From Pararobbsia alpina_A (GTDB taxonomy: Bacteria; Pseudomonadota; Gammaproteobacteria; Burkholderiales; Burkholderiaceae), in assembly GCF_965118125.1 (NCBI RefSeq), contig NZ_OZ221287.1, positions 248,001-312,000 of the forward strand: 64,000 nucleotides of DNA, read 5' to 3'. Below are positions 32,914 to 41,176 of this stretch, one piece after another. Each line of letters begins with the position of its first letter. Within the stretch, counting starts at the first letter, position 1. Under the pieces are notes generated by a model, which saw nothing but the letters and a program-made list of their open reading frames with translations, was not told the DNA's origin and ran no database searches. The position numbers and the translations under genes were made by a program.

Positions 32914-34452
32914 TTGACTACGCTGATCGTTCAACTACCACCCCGGGACCCGGCCGTTCCCGCTCAGGAGTGGAGCTTGCCGGCGCTGCCCTTCGTGCTG
33001 CTGGACAAACGCGGCCGCACGATGCGATCGGGTTCGGCGAGCGTGGCGTTGCTGCCCAAGGCCGGGCTGACCGTCGCGCTCGTGGCCGCGCGCGACACCC
33101 TGCTGCTGCGTGCCAAGCTGCCGCCCGTCAAAGGGTTGAAGCTCCGGCAGATCCTGCCGAATGTGATCGAAGACCAGATCATTCAGGACGCGCAGACGTG
33201 TCATATCGCCGTCGACCCGGAACCGGCCGTCAACGGCGTCAAGCTGCTGGCGGTCATTGACCGCGGCTGGATGCGCTTTATGACCGAGGCCTTTTCGGGC
33301 GCCGGTCATCGCAACGTGCGCATGGTGCCGCTGACGACCGGTCTGCCCGTGGCCGACGATGCCGCGCTCAGCGGCGTGCCGTCGGCCGTCGGCGTGGTGC
33401 CCGCCGAAGTGGCGGAAGGTCAGGTGCTTGAAACGGTGGAAGCGACCGTCGGCGGAACGGCGTCCGCGGATGTCCAGCGGCCTGGCGAAGCGGTGCGTGC
33501 TGCCCGCGACGCTGCGGAACAGGCAGCGAAGGAGGCCTCGGAACACGCTGCGCTCGAGCACGCCGTGCCGGTCGTGGCCGCGATCCTCGGCGCCGTGGTG
33601 CCGACCGATCCCGTGCTTGCTGGCGAGGCCTCGTTCACGCCCGCGGCCGCGATGGTGCCGCGCATCGAGCTGGCGATTGCGCGAGGCCGCCTCGGCGAAG
33701 GCATGGCCGTGCCGGCCAATGCGCTGGACGCGACGCTTGCCGCCGTCAGCGCGGGTGCACCGCTGACGCTGTATCGCCTGACTGCGGTGCCTGGCGTCGA
33801 ACCCGCGATGGATTCAACTCGCGCGCGATGGCCCGATGCGAATGGCGCTGCGCAGCCCCTGTCCGATCAGGCTTTGCCGTTGCCGTTCGAAACGCTCGCG
33901 CGTGCCGCACTCACGAGCCGCTTCGATCTTTGCCAGTTCGAATTTGCCTCGCAAGGCTGGCGCCCGGGCCGTCACACGTGGCGCATGTGGCGCCTGCCGG
34001 CGATGCTTGCGATCGCGAGCATTGTGGTGACCCTCATCGGCATCAACATCCAGTGGCTCACGCTCGCGCACGAACGCGATGCCATCGTGAACCAGCAGAC
34101 CGAGACGTTGCTCTCCGCGTTTCCGCGTACGTCGGTGGTGCTCGAGCCGCCGTCGCAAATGTCGCGTCAGCTCGATCAGCTGAGGCTCGCAGCCGGCCAG
34201 TTGTCGCCATCCGACTTTCTGTCGATGGCGGCCGGTGTCGCGCGCTCGCTCGGTAGCGTGTCGTCCGACTCGATCGCATCGATTGCGTATAAATCGCGCG
34301 AGTTGACCGTGACGTTCAAGCCCGGCGTGCGGGTCGATCCGGGCTTTGCTTCGCGACTTAATGGCAATGGCCTGAACGGCAAGGAAGCCAGCGGCAAGTG
34401 GACCATCAAGAGTGCGAACGCCGCAGGCACGAATTCGGGAGCGCAGAAATGA
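32914..34452 (+). CDS. gspL: Type II secretion protein GspL (TTG start)
   Basis: This is a 512-residue inner-membrane protein that recruits GspE. A cytoplasmic actin-like region (1-355) is followed by one membrane helix at 361-382 and a periplasmic ferredoxin-like domain. The start is TTG at 32914 with AGGGA upstream; no ATG gives the conserved N-terminus. An Ala/Glu-rich insertion occurs at about 170-210. The stop overlaps the ATG of gspM. Confidence 0.92.
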   Translation: MTTLIVQLPPRDPAVPAQEWSLPALPFVLLDKRGRTMRSGSASVALLPKAGLTVALVAARDTLLLRAKLPPVKGLKLRQILPNVIEDQIIQDAQTCHIAVDPEPAVNGVKLLAVIDRGWMRFMTEAFSGAGHRNVRMVPLTTGLPVADDAALSGVPSAVGVVPAEVAEGQVLETVEATVGGTASADVQRPGEAVRAARDAAEQAAKEASEHAALEHAVPVVAAILGAVVPTDPVLAGEASFTPAAAMVPRIELAIARGRLGEGMAVPANALDATLAAVSAGAPLTLYRLTAVPGVEPAMDSTRARWPDANGAAQPLSDQALPLPFETLARAALTSRFDLCQFEFASQGWRPGRHTWRMWRLPAMLAIASIVVTLIGINIQWLTLAHERDAIVNQQTETLLSAFPRTSVVLEPPSQMSRQLDQLRLAAGQLSPSDFLSMAAGVARSLGSVSSDSIASIAYKSRELTVTFKPGVRVDPGFASRLNGNGLNGKEASGKWTIKSANAAGTNSGAQK

Positions 34453-34976
34453 AAATGGCAACTGGCGCAGCAACATTTGGCGCAGTCGGCACGGCCATCG
34501 GCGAATTCTGGAGTGCGCGCGAACCGCGCGAGAAGCGCCTGCTGACGATCGGGGGCACGGTGCTCGGCATCGCACTCGTCTATAGCGTGTTCTTCTCCCC
34601 CGCCTACGAAGGTCGCGCGAAGCTGCGTGAAGAGTTGCCGCAACTGCGCGCGCAGCTGGCACAGATGCAGGCTGAGGCGCGCGAGGCGCGTGAGCTTTCC
34701 GCTGCTGCGGCCGGCGTGCCGCCGAGCGGTGACGCGCTGCATCAGGCGCTGGTCGATTCGCTCGCGGCGCATGGTCTGCAGAACGTTCAGGTCACGGCGC
34801 TTGGCGATGCGATGCAGGTCCGCGCAAAGAACGTCGCGTTCGGCGACTGGATCGGCTGGGTCGACGACGCACGCAAGGCGAACAAGGTGCAGGTGTCGGA
34901 GGCCAACGTGACGGCCCTCGACAAGCCGGGCCAGGTCGATCTCGATGCGACGCTGGCGCCCGCGGTGTCGCATTGA
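34449..34976 (+). CDS. gspM: Type II secretion protein GspM
   Basis: This is a 175-residue bitopic protein with one helix (about 31-50), a periplasmic coiled coil (KLREELPQLRAQLAQMQAEAREAREL) and a small ferredoxin-like end. ATG 34449 overlaps the gspL TGA (ATGA). An open frame from 34398 inside gspL is an artefact. It partners GspL under the pseudopilus. Confidence 0.93.
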   Translation: MKMATGAATFGAVGTAIGEFWSAREPREKRLLTIGGTVLGIALVYSVFFSPAYEGRAKLREELPQLRAQLAQMQAEAREARELSAAAAGVPPSGDALHQALVDSLAAHGLQNVQVTALGDAMQVRAKNVAFGDWIGWVDDARKANKVQVSEANVTALDKPGQVDLDATLAPAVSH

Positions 34977-34998
34977 GAGTACTCACAATCGAGGTTCG

Positions 34999-35778
34999 AT
35001 GAATCGTTTCGGATACGTGGCCGCGCGAGTCTGGCCGTGGGTTTTGGTGGGACTTTTGACGATCGTGATTACCGTGCTGGCGATGCTGCCGGCTGCGTGG
35101 ATCACGCCGCAATTCGCCCTGCGCACGGGAGGCCGCGTTGTGCTGGCCGATCCTTCGGGATCGCTGTGGCACGGCAGCGCGACGCTGCGGCTTGCCGCGG
35201 GATCGGACTCGGGCGATGCGACCGAGTTGCCCGGGCGCCTCGAATGGACGACCGCCTTCTGGCCGCTGATGACAGGACGCGTTCACATGACGCTCGACCA
35301 GACGGCTGCGATGCCTGCGCCGGTCGAGCTGGTGGCCACGCTGCGTCAGGCCACGCTTGGCGCAGGCAGTCTCGATGTGCCCGCAAGCCTGCTCGACGGC
35401 CTCGGCGCGCCGTTCAATACGCTCGCGCTGCGCGGCATTGTGCGTCTCGACTGGAACGAGTGGCGCGTGTTCGGCCCGAACGCTTTCGGGCGCATGACGG
35501 TCACGCTGTCGGATATCGCCTCGCGCGTCTCGCGTGTGCGGCCGCTCGGTGCATATCAGGTCATTTACGAAGCGCAGGGTGAGACCGGCACGCTGCAGCT
35601 CAAGACGCTCAAGGGTCCGCTGATCCTCGAGGGCCAGGGCGATATGCGTGACCGGCGTCTGGCATTCAACGGTGATGCGCGTGCCGATCCGGCCGTCGCC
35701 GAGAACCTTCGCTCGTTCCTCGATCTGCTCGGCCGTCGCGATCCGGACGGCAGCTACGCGTTAGTCTTCAATCGATAA
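34999..35778 (+). CDS. gspN: Type II secretion protein GspN
   Basis: This is a 259-residue protein with an N-terminal membrane anchor (about 10-34) and a beta-rich periplasmic part that includes PSGSLWHGSATLRL, typical of GspN. It is the last gene of the gsp operon, 22 nt after gspM. GspN is not universal in T2SS; its exact role is unclear. A short tandem repeat begins 16 nt after its stop. Confidence 0.92.
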   Translation: MNRFGYVAARVWPWVLVGLLTIVITVLAMLPAAWITPQFALRTGGRVVLADPSGSLWHGSATLRLAAGSDSGDATELPGRLEWTTAFWPLMTGRVHMTLDQTAAMPAPVELVATLRQATLGAGSLDVPASLLDGLGAPFNTLALRGIVRLDWNEWRVFGPNAFGRMTVTLSDIASRVSRVRPLGAYQVIYEAQGETGTLQLKTLKGPLILEGQGDMRDRRLAFNGDARADPAVAENLRSFLDLLGRRDPDGSYALVFNR

Positions 35779-35794
35779 GGCAAGCTGAATGACC

Positions 35795-35830
35795 GGGACA
35801 TCCGGAGCATCCAGGACATCCAGGCCGTCC
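35795..35830. repeat. 9-bp tandem repeat, four copies, after gspN
   Basis: The units are GGGACATCC, GGAGCATCC, AGGACATCC and AGGCCGTCC. Degenerate copies seem to continue to about 35860 (GTGCATCCG, AGGCCTCCG). The array fills the space between the gspN stop and the convergent emrB stop. Confidence 0.8.
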
Positions 35831-35904
35831 GAAGCGTTTCGTGCATCCGAGGCCTCCGGGATATTCGGAACGACCTGAACATCCTCGACCTCGGGATCCG
35901 GACG

Positions 35905-37644
35905 TCAATGACCGGAATGCGCCTGCGCGGTCTTGGGCGGCCGCGTGAACCACACGAGCACGGCCAGTGCGATAAAAGCGAATCCGGACCATCGGAAGTA
36001 ATCGTTGGTCGCGAGCATAAAGCCCTGCTGCGTCACGATGGAATTGATCTGCGCCGTCGCCGTGTCGCCGATCACACCCAGCGTGTTCAGCGAATCGGTA
36101 AACGCGCTGGTGTTTGCCGAATACGGATTAACGGATTCTGCGAGCACGGCGTGGTGGTAGATCGCCGTGTTCTCCCAGATCGTCGTGCTCATTGCCGTAC
36201 CGATCGCGCCCGATAGTGTGCGCAGGAAGTTCGACAGGCCCGACGCCGCGGCCATATGGTCAAGCGACACACTCGACAGCGTGATGGTCGTGACCGGTAC
36301 AAAGAAACACGCGACACCGATGCCTTGCGTCAAGCGCGGTCCGAGCAACGTCAGAAACGGCGTGTCGAGCGTGAAGGTCGAATTCCAGAACGACACAAAC
36401 GCGAACACGCAGAAGGCGAACGACGCGACCATGCGCAGATTGAGCTTCGTGATATTGCGTCCGACCATCGGCGACAGGACGAGCGCGAGCAATCCGACCG
36501 GCGCGGTTGCCAGCCCCGCTTTCCCTGCGGTGTAGCCCATCACGGTCTGCAGCCACAACGGAAAGATCACGACCGAGCCGAAGAAGGTGCAGTAGCCGAG
36601 CGCGAGGACCAGTACGCCGAGCGCGAAGTTGCGATCCTTGAACAGCGAGAGGTCGACGATCGGCTGTGCCTCGGTCAGCTCCCAGATCAGCATCAACGTC
36701 AGCGCGACCGCAGCGGTCAGTCCGAGCGTCAGGATAAACGGCGAGTTGAACCAGTCCCGGTCCTTGCCGAGGTCGAGCATCATCTGCAGCGAGCCGACGC
36801 CGACGACAAGGAGCGCGAGGCCGATGGCATCGATCGGGATATGCACGGTCTTGGTTTCACGTCCCTTGAGCGCCGACATGCACACGAGCGCCGAGAAGAT
36901 GCCGATCGGCACGTTGATATAGAAGATCCACGGCCACGTGTAGTTGTCGGTGATATAGCCGCCGAGCAAGGGGCCGAAGATCGGCGCCACGACCACCGTC
37001 ATCGCCCAGAGCCCGAGCGCCAGCCCTCGCTTGGCAGGCGGATAGCTGCGCATCAGGATGGTCTGCGACAGCGGCACCATCGGTCCCGACACGAGGCCTT
37101 GCATCAGGCGGAAGAACACCAGCGATTCGAGGTTGTTCGCGAAGCCGCAGAGTGCCGACATCAAGGCAAACAGCGACACGGACATCGTAAACAGCTTGAC
37201 CTCGCCGACCCGCTTTGCGAGCCAGCCGGTCAGCGGCACGGCGATCGCCGCGGCGACCGAATAGGAACTGATGACCCACGTGCCCTGGCTGCTCGCGACG
37301 CCGAGGCTGCCCGCGATCGTCGGTACGGAGACGTTCGCGATCGAGGTATCGAGCACCTCCATGAACGTGCCGAACGCAAGGGCAAGCGTGAGCAGGGCCA
37401 GGGTACCGGGCGAGAACGCCGGCGGAGCACCTGCCGAACCCGCAGGACCTGCCGCGGCGGGTGGTTGCACGGGGGGAGCCGGCGGTGCGCCGGCAACATC
37501 CGAAGGTGCAGCGGTCGTGGATGCGGACGCAGCCGTCAGTGCACGCCCCGATGCGCCGGATGCCGGCGATGACGCGGGGGCTGCAGGCGCAGCCGCGCCG
37601 GATGCGGGGACAAAATCAGAAGCCGATACGGCAACGTCGGACAT
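35905..37644 (-). CDS. emrB: EmrB/QacA-type MFS multidrug exporter (DHA2 family) with a long Ala/Pro-rich N-terminus
   Basis: This is a 579-residue exporter of the 14-helix DHA2 family. Helix 1 begins LTLALAFGTFMEVLDTSIANVSVPTIAG and motif A is GWLAKRVGEVKLF. Motif C is GLWAMTVVVAPIFGPLLGGYI. About 80 N-terminal residues are Ala/Pro/Ser-rich and precede helix 1, where homologues have 10-20. EmrB normally works with the EmrA adaptor and a TolC-like channel. A channel gene and a MarR regulator lie nearby but EmrA is absent. It is co-directional with, and 408 nt downstream of, the regulator gene. Confidence 0.9.
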   Translation of the reverse strand: MSDVAVSASDFVPASGAAAPAAPASSPASGASGRALTAASASTTAAPSDVAGAPPAPPVQPPAAAGPAGSAGAPPAFSPGTLALLTLALAFGTFMEVLDTSIANVSVPTIAGSLGVASSQGTWVISSYSVAAAIAVPLTGWLAKRVGEVKLFTMSVSLFALMSALCGFANNLESLVFFRLMQGLVSGPMVPLSQTILMRSYPPAKRGLALGLWAMTVVVAPIFGPLLGGYITDNYTWPWIFYINVPIGIFSALVCMSALKGRETKTVHIPIDAIGLALLVVGVGSLQMMLDLGKDRDWFNSPFILTLGLTAAVALTLMLIWELTEAQPIVDLSLFKDRNFALGVLVLALGYCTFFGSVVIFPLWLQTVMGYTAGKAGLATAPVGLLALVLSPMVGRNITKLNLRMVASFAFCVFAFVSFWNSTFTLDTPFLTLLGPRLTQGIGVACFFVPVTTITLSSVSLDHMAAASGLSNFLRTLSGAIGTAMSTTIWENTAIYHHAVLAESVNPYSANTSAFTDSLNTLGVIGDTATAQINSIVTQQGFMLATNDYFRWSGFAFIALAVLVWFTRPPKTAQAHSGH

Positions 37645-37798
37645 GGCGAGACCCTGGTGCTTCGTGTGACTGACTTCGACGCCGCGCTTCGTTCAATGAA
37701 CGTCGGCCATGGTGGCGGCCGGTGGCGCGTGCGAGTCAGCGTTAAATGGTTATTTAAATATCTGCCCCAGCATCTTCTGCCCAGACAGTAATCACAGC

Positions 37799-38001
37799 GC
37801 AATTCATTTCGCCGGTGATACCGGCGAGGCCAACCCCCTACCCGTTGCTGCTTAGTCGTAGCGCTCGCGGTGCCTGAACGCTTCGATCCGTTCAATTCAC
37901 CGGTTTAACCGGCAAAGCCCACTTCCCGATGCTCGCGCGCGAGTTGCGGCGCGTCACCGACTCAAGCTGTTCAATTCACCGGTTCGACCGGCGAGGTCGA
38001 C
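37799..38001. repeat. Three imperfect 33-bp repeats with a GCCGGT-N3-ACCGGC-type hairpin core, upstream of emrB
   Basis: The copies lie at 37799-37833, 37890-37922 and 37969-38001. All start near CAATTCA and continue into a hairpin core: CGCCGGT-GAT-ACCGGCG, CCGGTT-T-AACCGG, and CCGGT-TCG-ACCGG. Stem bases differ between copies but pairing is preserved. They fill the 408-nt gap between emrR and emrB and are oriented the same way. They might be regulator sites, small RNA structures or a mobile palindromic repeat. Confidence 0.7.
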
Positions 38002-38052
38002 GTTGTCGCGCCCGAACGCGGCGTGCCATCGACTCAGCGTGTTCGCCAACGA

Positions 38053-38565
38053 CTAAGCGTGTTCGTCGTCATCCGCGCTCGCATTGCTGAGCGCAATCGA
38101 CACGTCCTGCTCAGCGATGCGGCTCAGCAAGTGGATCAGCGTTTCAACTTCGTCCTTGCTGAACGGCGCGAGTACCTCGGTCATCACGCTGCCGCACACG
38201 GTCGGGAGCTGACCCGCGATCGCGCGGCCCGCGTCGGTCAGATCCACTTCGACCACGCGGCGATCCTGCTCGCTGCGCGTGCGCGCGATGAACCCCTTCT
38301 TCTCGAGCCGGTCGAGCATCCGGGTCATCGAGCCGCTGTCATACGCGAGCGCGCGCGACAGCTCCTGCGGCGTGCGGGCAAGACCGCGGCTGAGCTGGAA
38401 CATCACGCCAATTTGCTGCGGCGTCAGGCCAAGCGGGCCGACGGCCGTATCCATGCGATGCAACAGGACGTTGCGCGCGCGGGAAAGGAAATACCCCACG
38501 CTGCCTTCGAGGGAGAAGTCTTCGGGTTTCGAACCACACCCCTCGTGTTTCGGGACGCCTGTCAT
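38053..38565 (-). CDS. MarR-family repressor (EmrR-like)
   Basis: This is a 170-residue winged-helix regulator: PLGLTPQQIGVMFQLSRGLARTPQELSRAL, recognition helix SGSMTRMLDRLEKKGFIART and wing RSEQDRRVVEVDLTDAGR. It is probably a repressor of the efflux genes that responds to lipophilic drugs or phenols. Two palindromes of the type TTGCNTAGGCAA upstream are likely its operators. It is divergent from the small membrane protein and the efflux lipoprotein gene. Confidence 0.9.
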   Translation of the reverse strand: MTGVPKHEGCGSKPEDFSLEGSVGYFLSRARNVLLHRMDTAVGPLGLTPQQIGVMFQLSRGLARTPQELSRALAYDSGSMTRMLDRLEKKGFIARTRSEQDRRVVEVDLTDAGRAIAGQLPTVCGSVMTEVLAPFSKDEVETLIHLLSRIAEQDVSIALSNASADDDEHA

Positions 38566-38615
38566 GAAATCAATCCGGTGTTTTAGGCAAGCATGCCATT
38601 GGTTTCGAATACTAG

Positions 38616-38704
38616 TTGCCTAGGCAGAAAAGTCAAGCGTTGCGAAAAGGCGAATAGCCACGGTCTCTTCAGGGCCTAGCCTTGAGAATTACTTGCATAG
38701 GCAA
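38616..38704. promoter_or_regulatory. Two palindromic operator candidates for the MarR-family repressor
   Basis: TTGCCTAGGCA at 38616-38626 and TTGCATAGGCAA at 38693-38704 share the palindrome TTGC-N-TAGGCAA. They lie 51 and 128 nt upstream of the regulator gene, and the second is 88 nt before the divergent 99-residue gene. The match to typical MarR boxes and the placement suggest autorepression and control of both directions. Confidence 0.65.
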
Positions 38705-38791
38705 TAAGATATGCAAATCGAAATTCTCCAGCCATAGCAAATGCGCTAGCGACTCGCGCCGGCTTCAGCCGGATGCCCCCCGGAACCTCAA

Positions 38792-39091
38792 ATGAATACG
38801 CTCAAGACCACCGCCGCCCGCCTTTCCCGCCTTGCTCCTCAGGGTCCGCTGCGATGGTTGAAACTTTCCGCGTACGTGTTCATTTTTCTGCTTCCGTTCG
38901 GCATGGCGATGATCGCGCTGCTGGTGTACCTCGACCGGCGCAATCGCGCTGTCAGCGCCCCCGCCAGCCGCAACGCGGCTTTGCCTGTGCCCGCCTCTTC
39001 CGTTACCAGCGCTGCGGTTCCCAAGCGTGCAGCATCGGCGCGGAAAATTCAGCGCGCCACGTTGCCGAAATACTGCGGCAATCGTCCTTAG
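38792..39091 (+). CDS. Hypothetical small single-pass membrane protein
   Basis: This is a 99-residue protein I do not recognise. One hydrophobic helix at about 24-46 (KLSAYVFIFLLPFGMAMIALLVYL) is followed by DRRNR and a 50-residue Ala/Ser/Lys-rich tail. It occupies the place where the emrA adaptor might be expected, but shows no EmrA features such as a long coiled coil or beta barrel. Composition and the upstream GGAACC suggest a real gene. A small accessory or leader protein of the efflux locus is possible. Confidence 0.55.
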   Translation: MNTLKTTAARLSRLAPQGPLRWLKLSAYVFIFLLPFGMAMIALLVYLDRRNRAVSAPASRNAALPVPASSVTSAAVPKRAASARKIQRATLPKYCGNRP

Positions 39092-39100
39092 GCCGCGGCG

Positions 39101-39195
39101 CCGCTCGTCCTCGAGCCGGGGCGGCGTTCGCCCTTGAGCCGCGGTGCTGTTCGTCCTCGAGCCGCGACGACGTTCGCGCTCAAGCCGCCATCGTT
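39101..39195. repeat. Imperfect 23-24 bp tandem repeat, about four copies
   Basis: Units begin at about 39101, 39124, 39148 and 39171, each of the form (C/T)GTTCG(T/C)CCT(C/T)GAGCCGCG with drift. The last copy decays into TCGTTCTTGCC. The array sits in the 304-nt gap before the efflux lipoprotein. Otherwise that gap holds only the AGGAAT ribosome binding site just before 39396. Confidence 0.7.
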
Positions 39196-39395
39196 CTTGC
39201 CTCTGTGGCGCTCAGGTTTCCCGCTTTTTTGCGTGGATCGACGGCTGATCCGCGCAGTAACGACTAGTAACCAGTCCGCGCTGTCGGGGAACTGACAGCC
39301 GTGCGGTGCGCCGCTACTCTTGCTGCTTCGTATGGAGGCGCCTCGCGTTTAAGATAAGCGAGGTTGCCCGACCCATCCCGCCGCAGGAATTCTTG

Positions 39396-40952
39396 ATGCC
39401 CGTTCGTCGTTCGACTCGTCCCTTTCCCTTTGCACCGCACGCCGTGGCCGGAGCATCCGCCCTGCTGTGCTGTGTCGTGCTCGCCGGTTGCGCAGTCGGC
39501 CCTGACTATTCGCGCCCGACGGTGGCCGTGCCGGCGAACTTCAAGGAGGCCGCACCCGGCTGGAAGGTCGCTGAACCGTCTGATCAGCACGATCGCGGCG
39601 ACTGGTGGGTCGTGTTCAACGACGACACGCTGAACACGCTCGAGGCAAAGGTCAACGTCTCGAACCAGACGATCGCCGGCTATGAGGCCGCGTACCGGCA
39701 AGCGCATGCGCTGGTGGCCGAAGCTCGCGCCGCGTATTTCCCGACGATCGGACTGACCGCCAATGCGACACGCTCGGGCTCCGGCCGCTCATCGTTCGTG
39801 TCGAGCAACGGTTCGCTGAATTCCTCGGGCATCTCGAACAACTACTCGTTGCAGGGCGACGCAAGCTGGGAACTCGACGTCTGGGGCAAGGTACGACGCG
39901 AAGTTGCGTCGGAAAAGGCCGGCCAGCAGGCGGCCGCCGCCGACGTCGGTAACGCGCGGCTTTCCGCGCAAGCCACGCTGGCCCAAGACTACTTCCAGCT
40001 GCGCGCGCTCGACGCCACGCAGAAGCTACTCGACGATACGGTCGTCGCCTATCAAAAATCGCTCGATCTCACGAAGAACCGCTACGCACAGGGTGTCGCG
40101 GCGCGTTCCGATGTGTTGCAGGCGCAGACGCAGTTGCAATCGGCTCAGTCGAGTGCCGTCAACAACGGCATCGCGCGCGCGCAATTCGAGCATGCGATTG
40201 CGGTGCTGGTCGGCGAACCCGCGTCGACGTTCTCGATTCCGGTGATGCCGTTGGCCGCCGAGCCGCCCGCCGTGCCGGTGCAGCTTCCGACAACGCTGCT
40301 CGAACGCCGGCCCGACGTCGCCGCAGCCGAGCGCCGGGCCGCAGCGGCCAACGAGCAGATCGGTGTGGCGATTGCGGCGTATTTCCCGACGATCAGTCTG
40401 TCGGCCACGGGCGGTTTCCAGAGCTCGCTGTTCGGCGACCTGCTGACCGCGCCGTCGCGGTTCTGGACCATCGGGCCGCAAATGGCCGCAACGCTGTTCG
40501 ATGCGGGCCTGCGCGGCGCGCAAGTCGATGCCGCGCGCGCCACGTATGACCAGCAAGCAGCGAACTATCGCCAGACGGTGCTCACGGCATTTCAGGACGT
40601 TGAGGACAATCTCGTGTCGCTGCGCGTGCTCGAGCAACAGATCGTGATTCAACGCGCGGCCGTCGATTCCGCGCGCCAGGCGCTCGATATCGTGACGAAC
40701 CAGTACAAGGCCGGCACGACGACCTATCTCGACGTGATCACTTCGCAGACGGCGGCGTATCAGTCCGAGCAGACGCTTGCCAATATCTCGGGGCAGCGCA
40801 TGGTGTCAGCGGTGGGTCTGATCAAATCGCTGGGCGGCGGATGGGATGTTGGCCAGATGAACACGGATCCGGCTGCGCCGGCCGCAGCCTCAGCCAACGC
40901 ACCGGCAGCAGCACCGGCCGCGCCGACGGCGAACGCCGCTTCGTCGTCGTGA
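39396..40952 (+). CDS. Outer-membrane efflux lipoprotein (NodT/OprM family)
   Basis: This is a 518-residue TolC-like channel. The lipoprotein signal has a lipobox ending VLAGC, with lipidated Cys32. CAVGPDYSRPTVAVPANF, the classic NodT start, follows. Two OEP repeats follow, with ALDAQKLL-type helices and EYGVAANQY-type sequence near the end (DIVTNQYKAGTTTYLDVITSQTA). AGGAAT lies 7 nt before ATG 39396; the frame is open to 39306 without a signal peptide at that end. It forms the exit duct for the EmrB exporter, presumably with an adaptor encoded elsewhere. The C-terminal 40 residues are Ala/Pro-rich. Confidence 0.92.
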   Translation: MPVRRSTRPFPFAPHAVAGASALLCCVVLAGCAVGPDYSRPTVAVPANFKEAAPGWKVAEPSDQHDRGDWWVVFNDDTLNTLEAKVNVSNQTIAGYEAAYRQAHALVAEARAAYFPTIGLTANATRSGSGRSSFVSSNGSLNSSGISNNYSLQGDASWELDVWGKVRREVASEKAGQQAAAADVGNARLSAQATLAQDYFQLRALDATQKLLDDTVVAYQKSLDLTKNRYAQGVAARSDVLQAQTQLQSAQSSAVNNGIARAQFEHAIAVLVGEPASTFSIPVMPLAAEPPAVPVQLPTTLLERRPDVAAAERRAAAANEQIGVAIAAYFPTISLSATGGFQSSLFGDLLTAPSRFWTIGPQMAATLFDAGLRGAQVDAARATYDQQAANYRQTVLTAFQDVEDNLVSLRVLEQQIVIQRAAVDSARQALDIVTNQYKAGTTTYLDVITSQTAAYQSEQTLANISGQRMVSAVGLIKSLGGGWDVGQMNTDPAAPAAASANAPAAAPAAPTANAASSS

Positions 40953-41176
40953 GGCGGTCGGGGGACAGCTCAGCGGATCGCGGTTCGTGTTCTTTCGGGC
41001 AGTGATCTGCGGCGCGCTGGCAGCTACGTAACGCGCACCGCCACGGGCCCCAACTGCAATGCCTGAGTCCATTCGGCGGTGTGGCCAGCCGGCGCTGGCG
41101 TTTCCGCGACCGTCGAATATCGGCGCGGTGTCAGTATCAGCACGTGTTTCGCTGCAGCGAACCCCGCCCTCTCGAA

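Noticed and set aside
36256..37572. 438-codon frame antisense to emrB
   Set aside because: Arg/Glu/His-rich shadow of a membrane protein gene, no family resemblance.
39101..39195. CRISPR-like array
   Set aside because: The units are directly adjacent and degenerate, without spacers; it is a tandem repeat.
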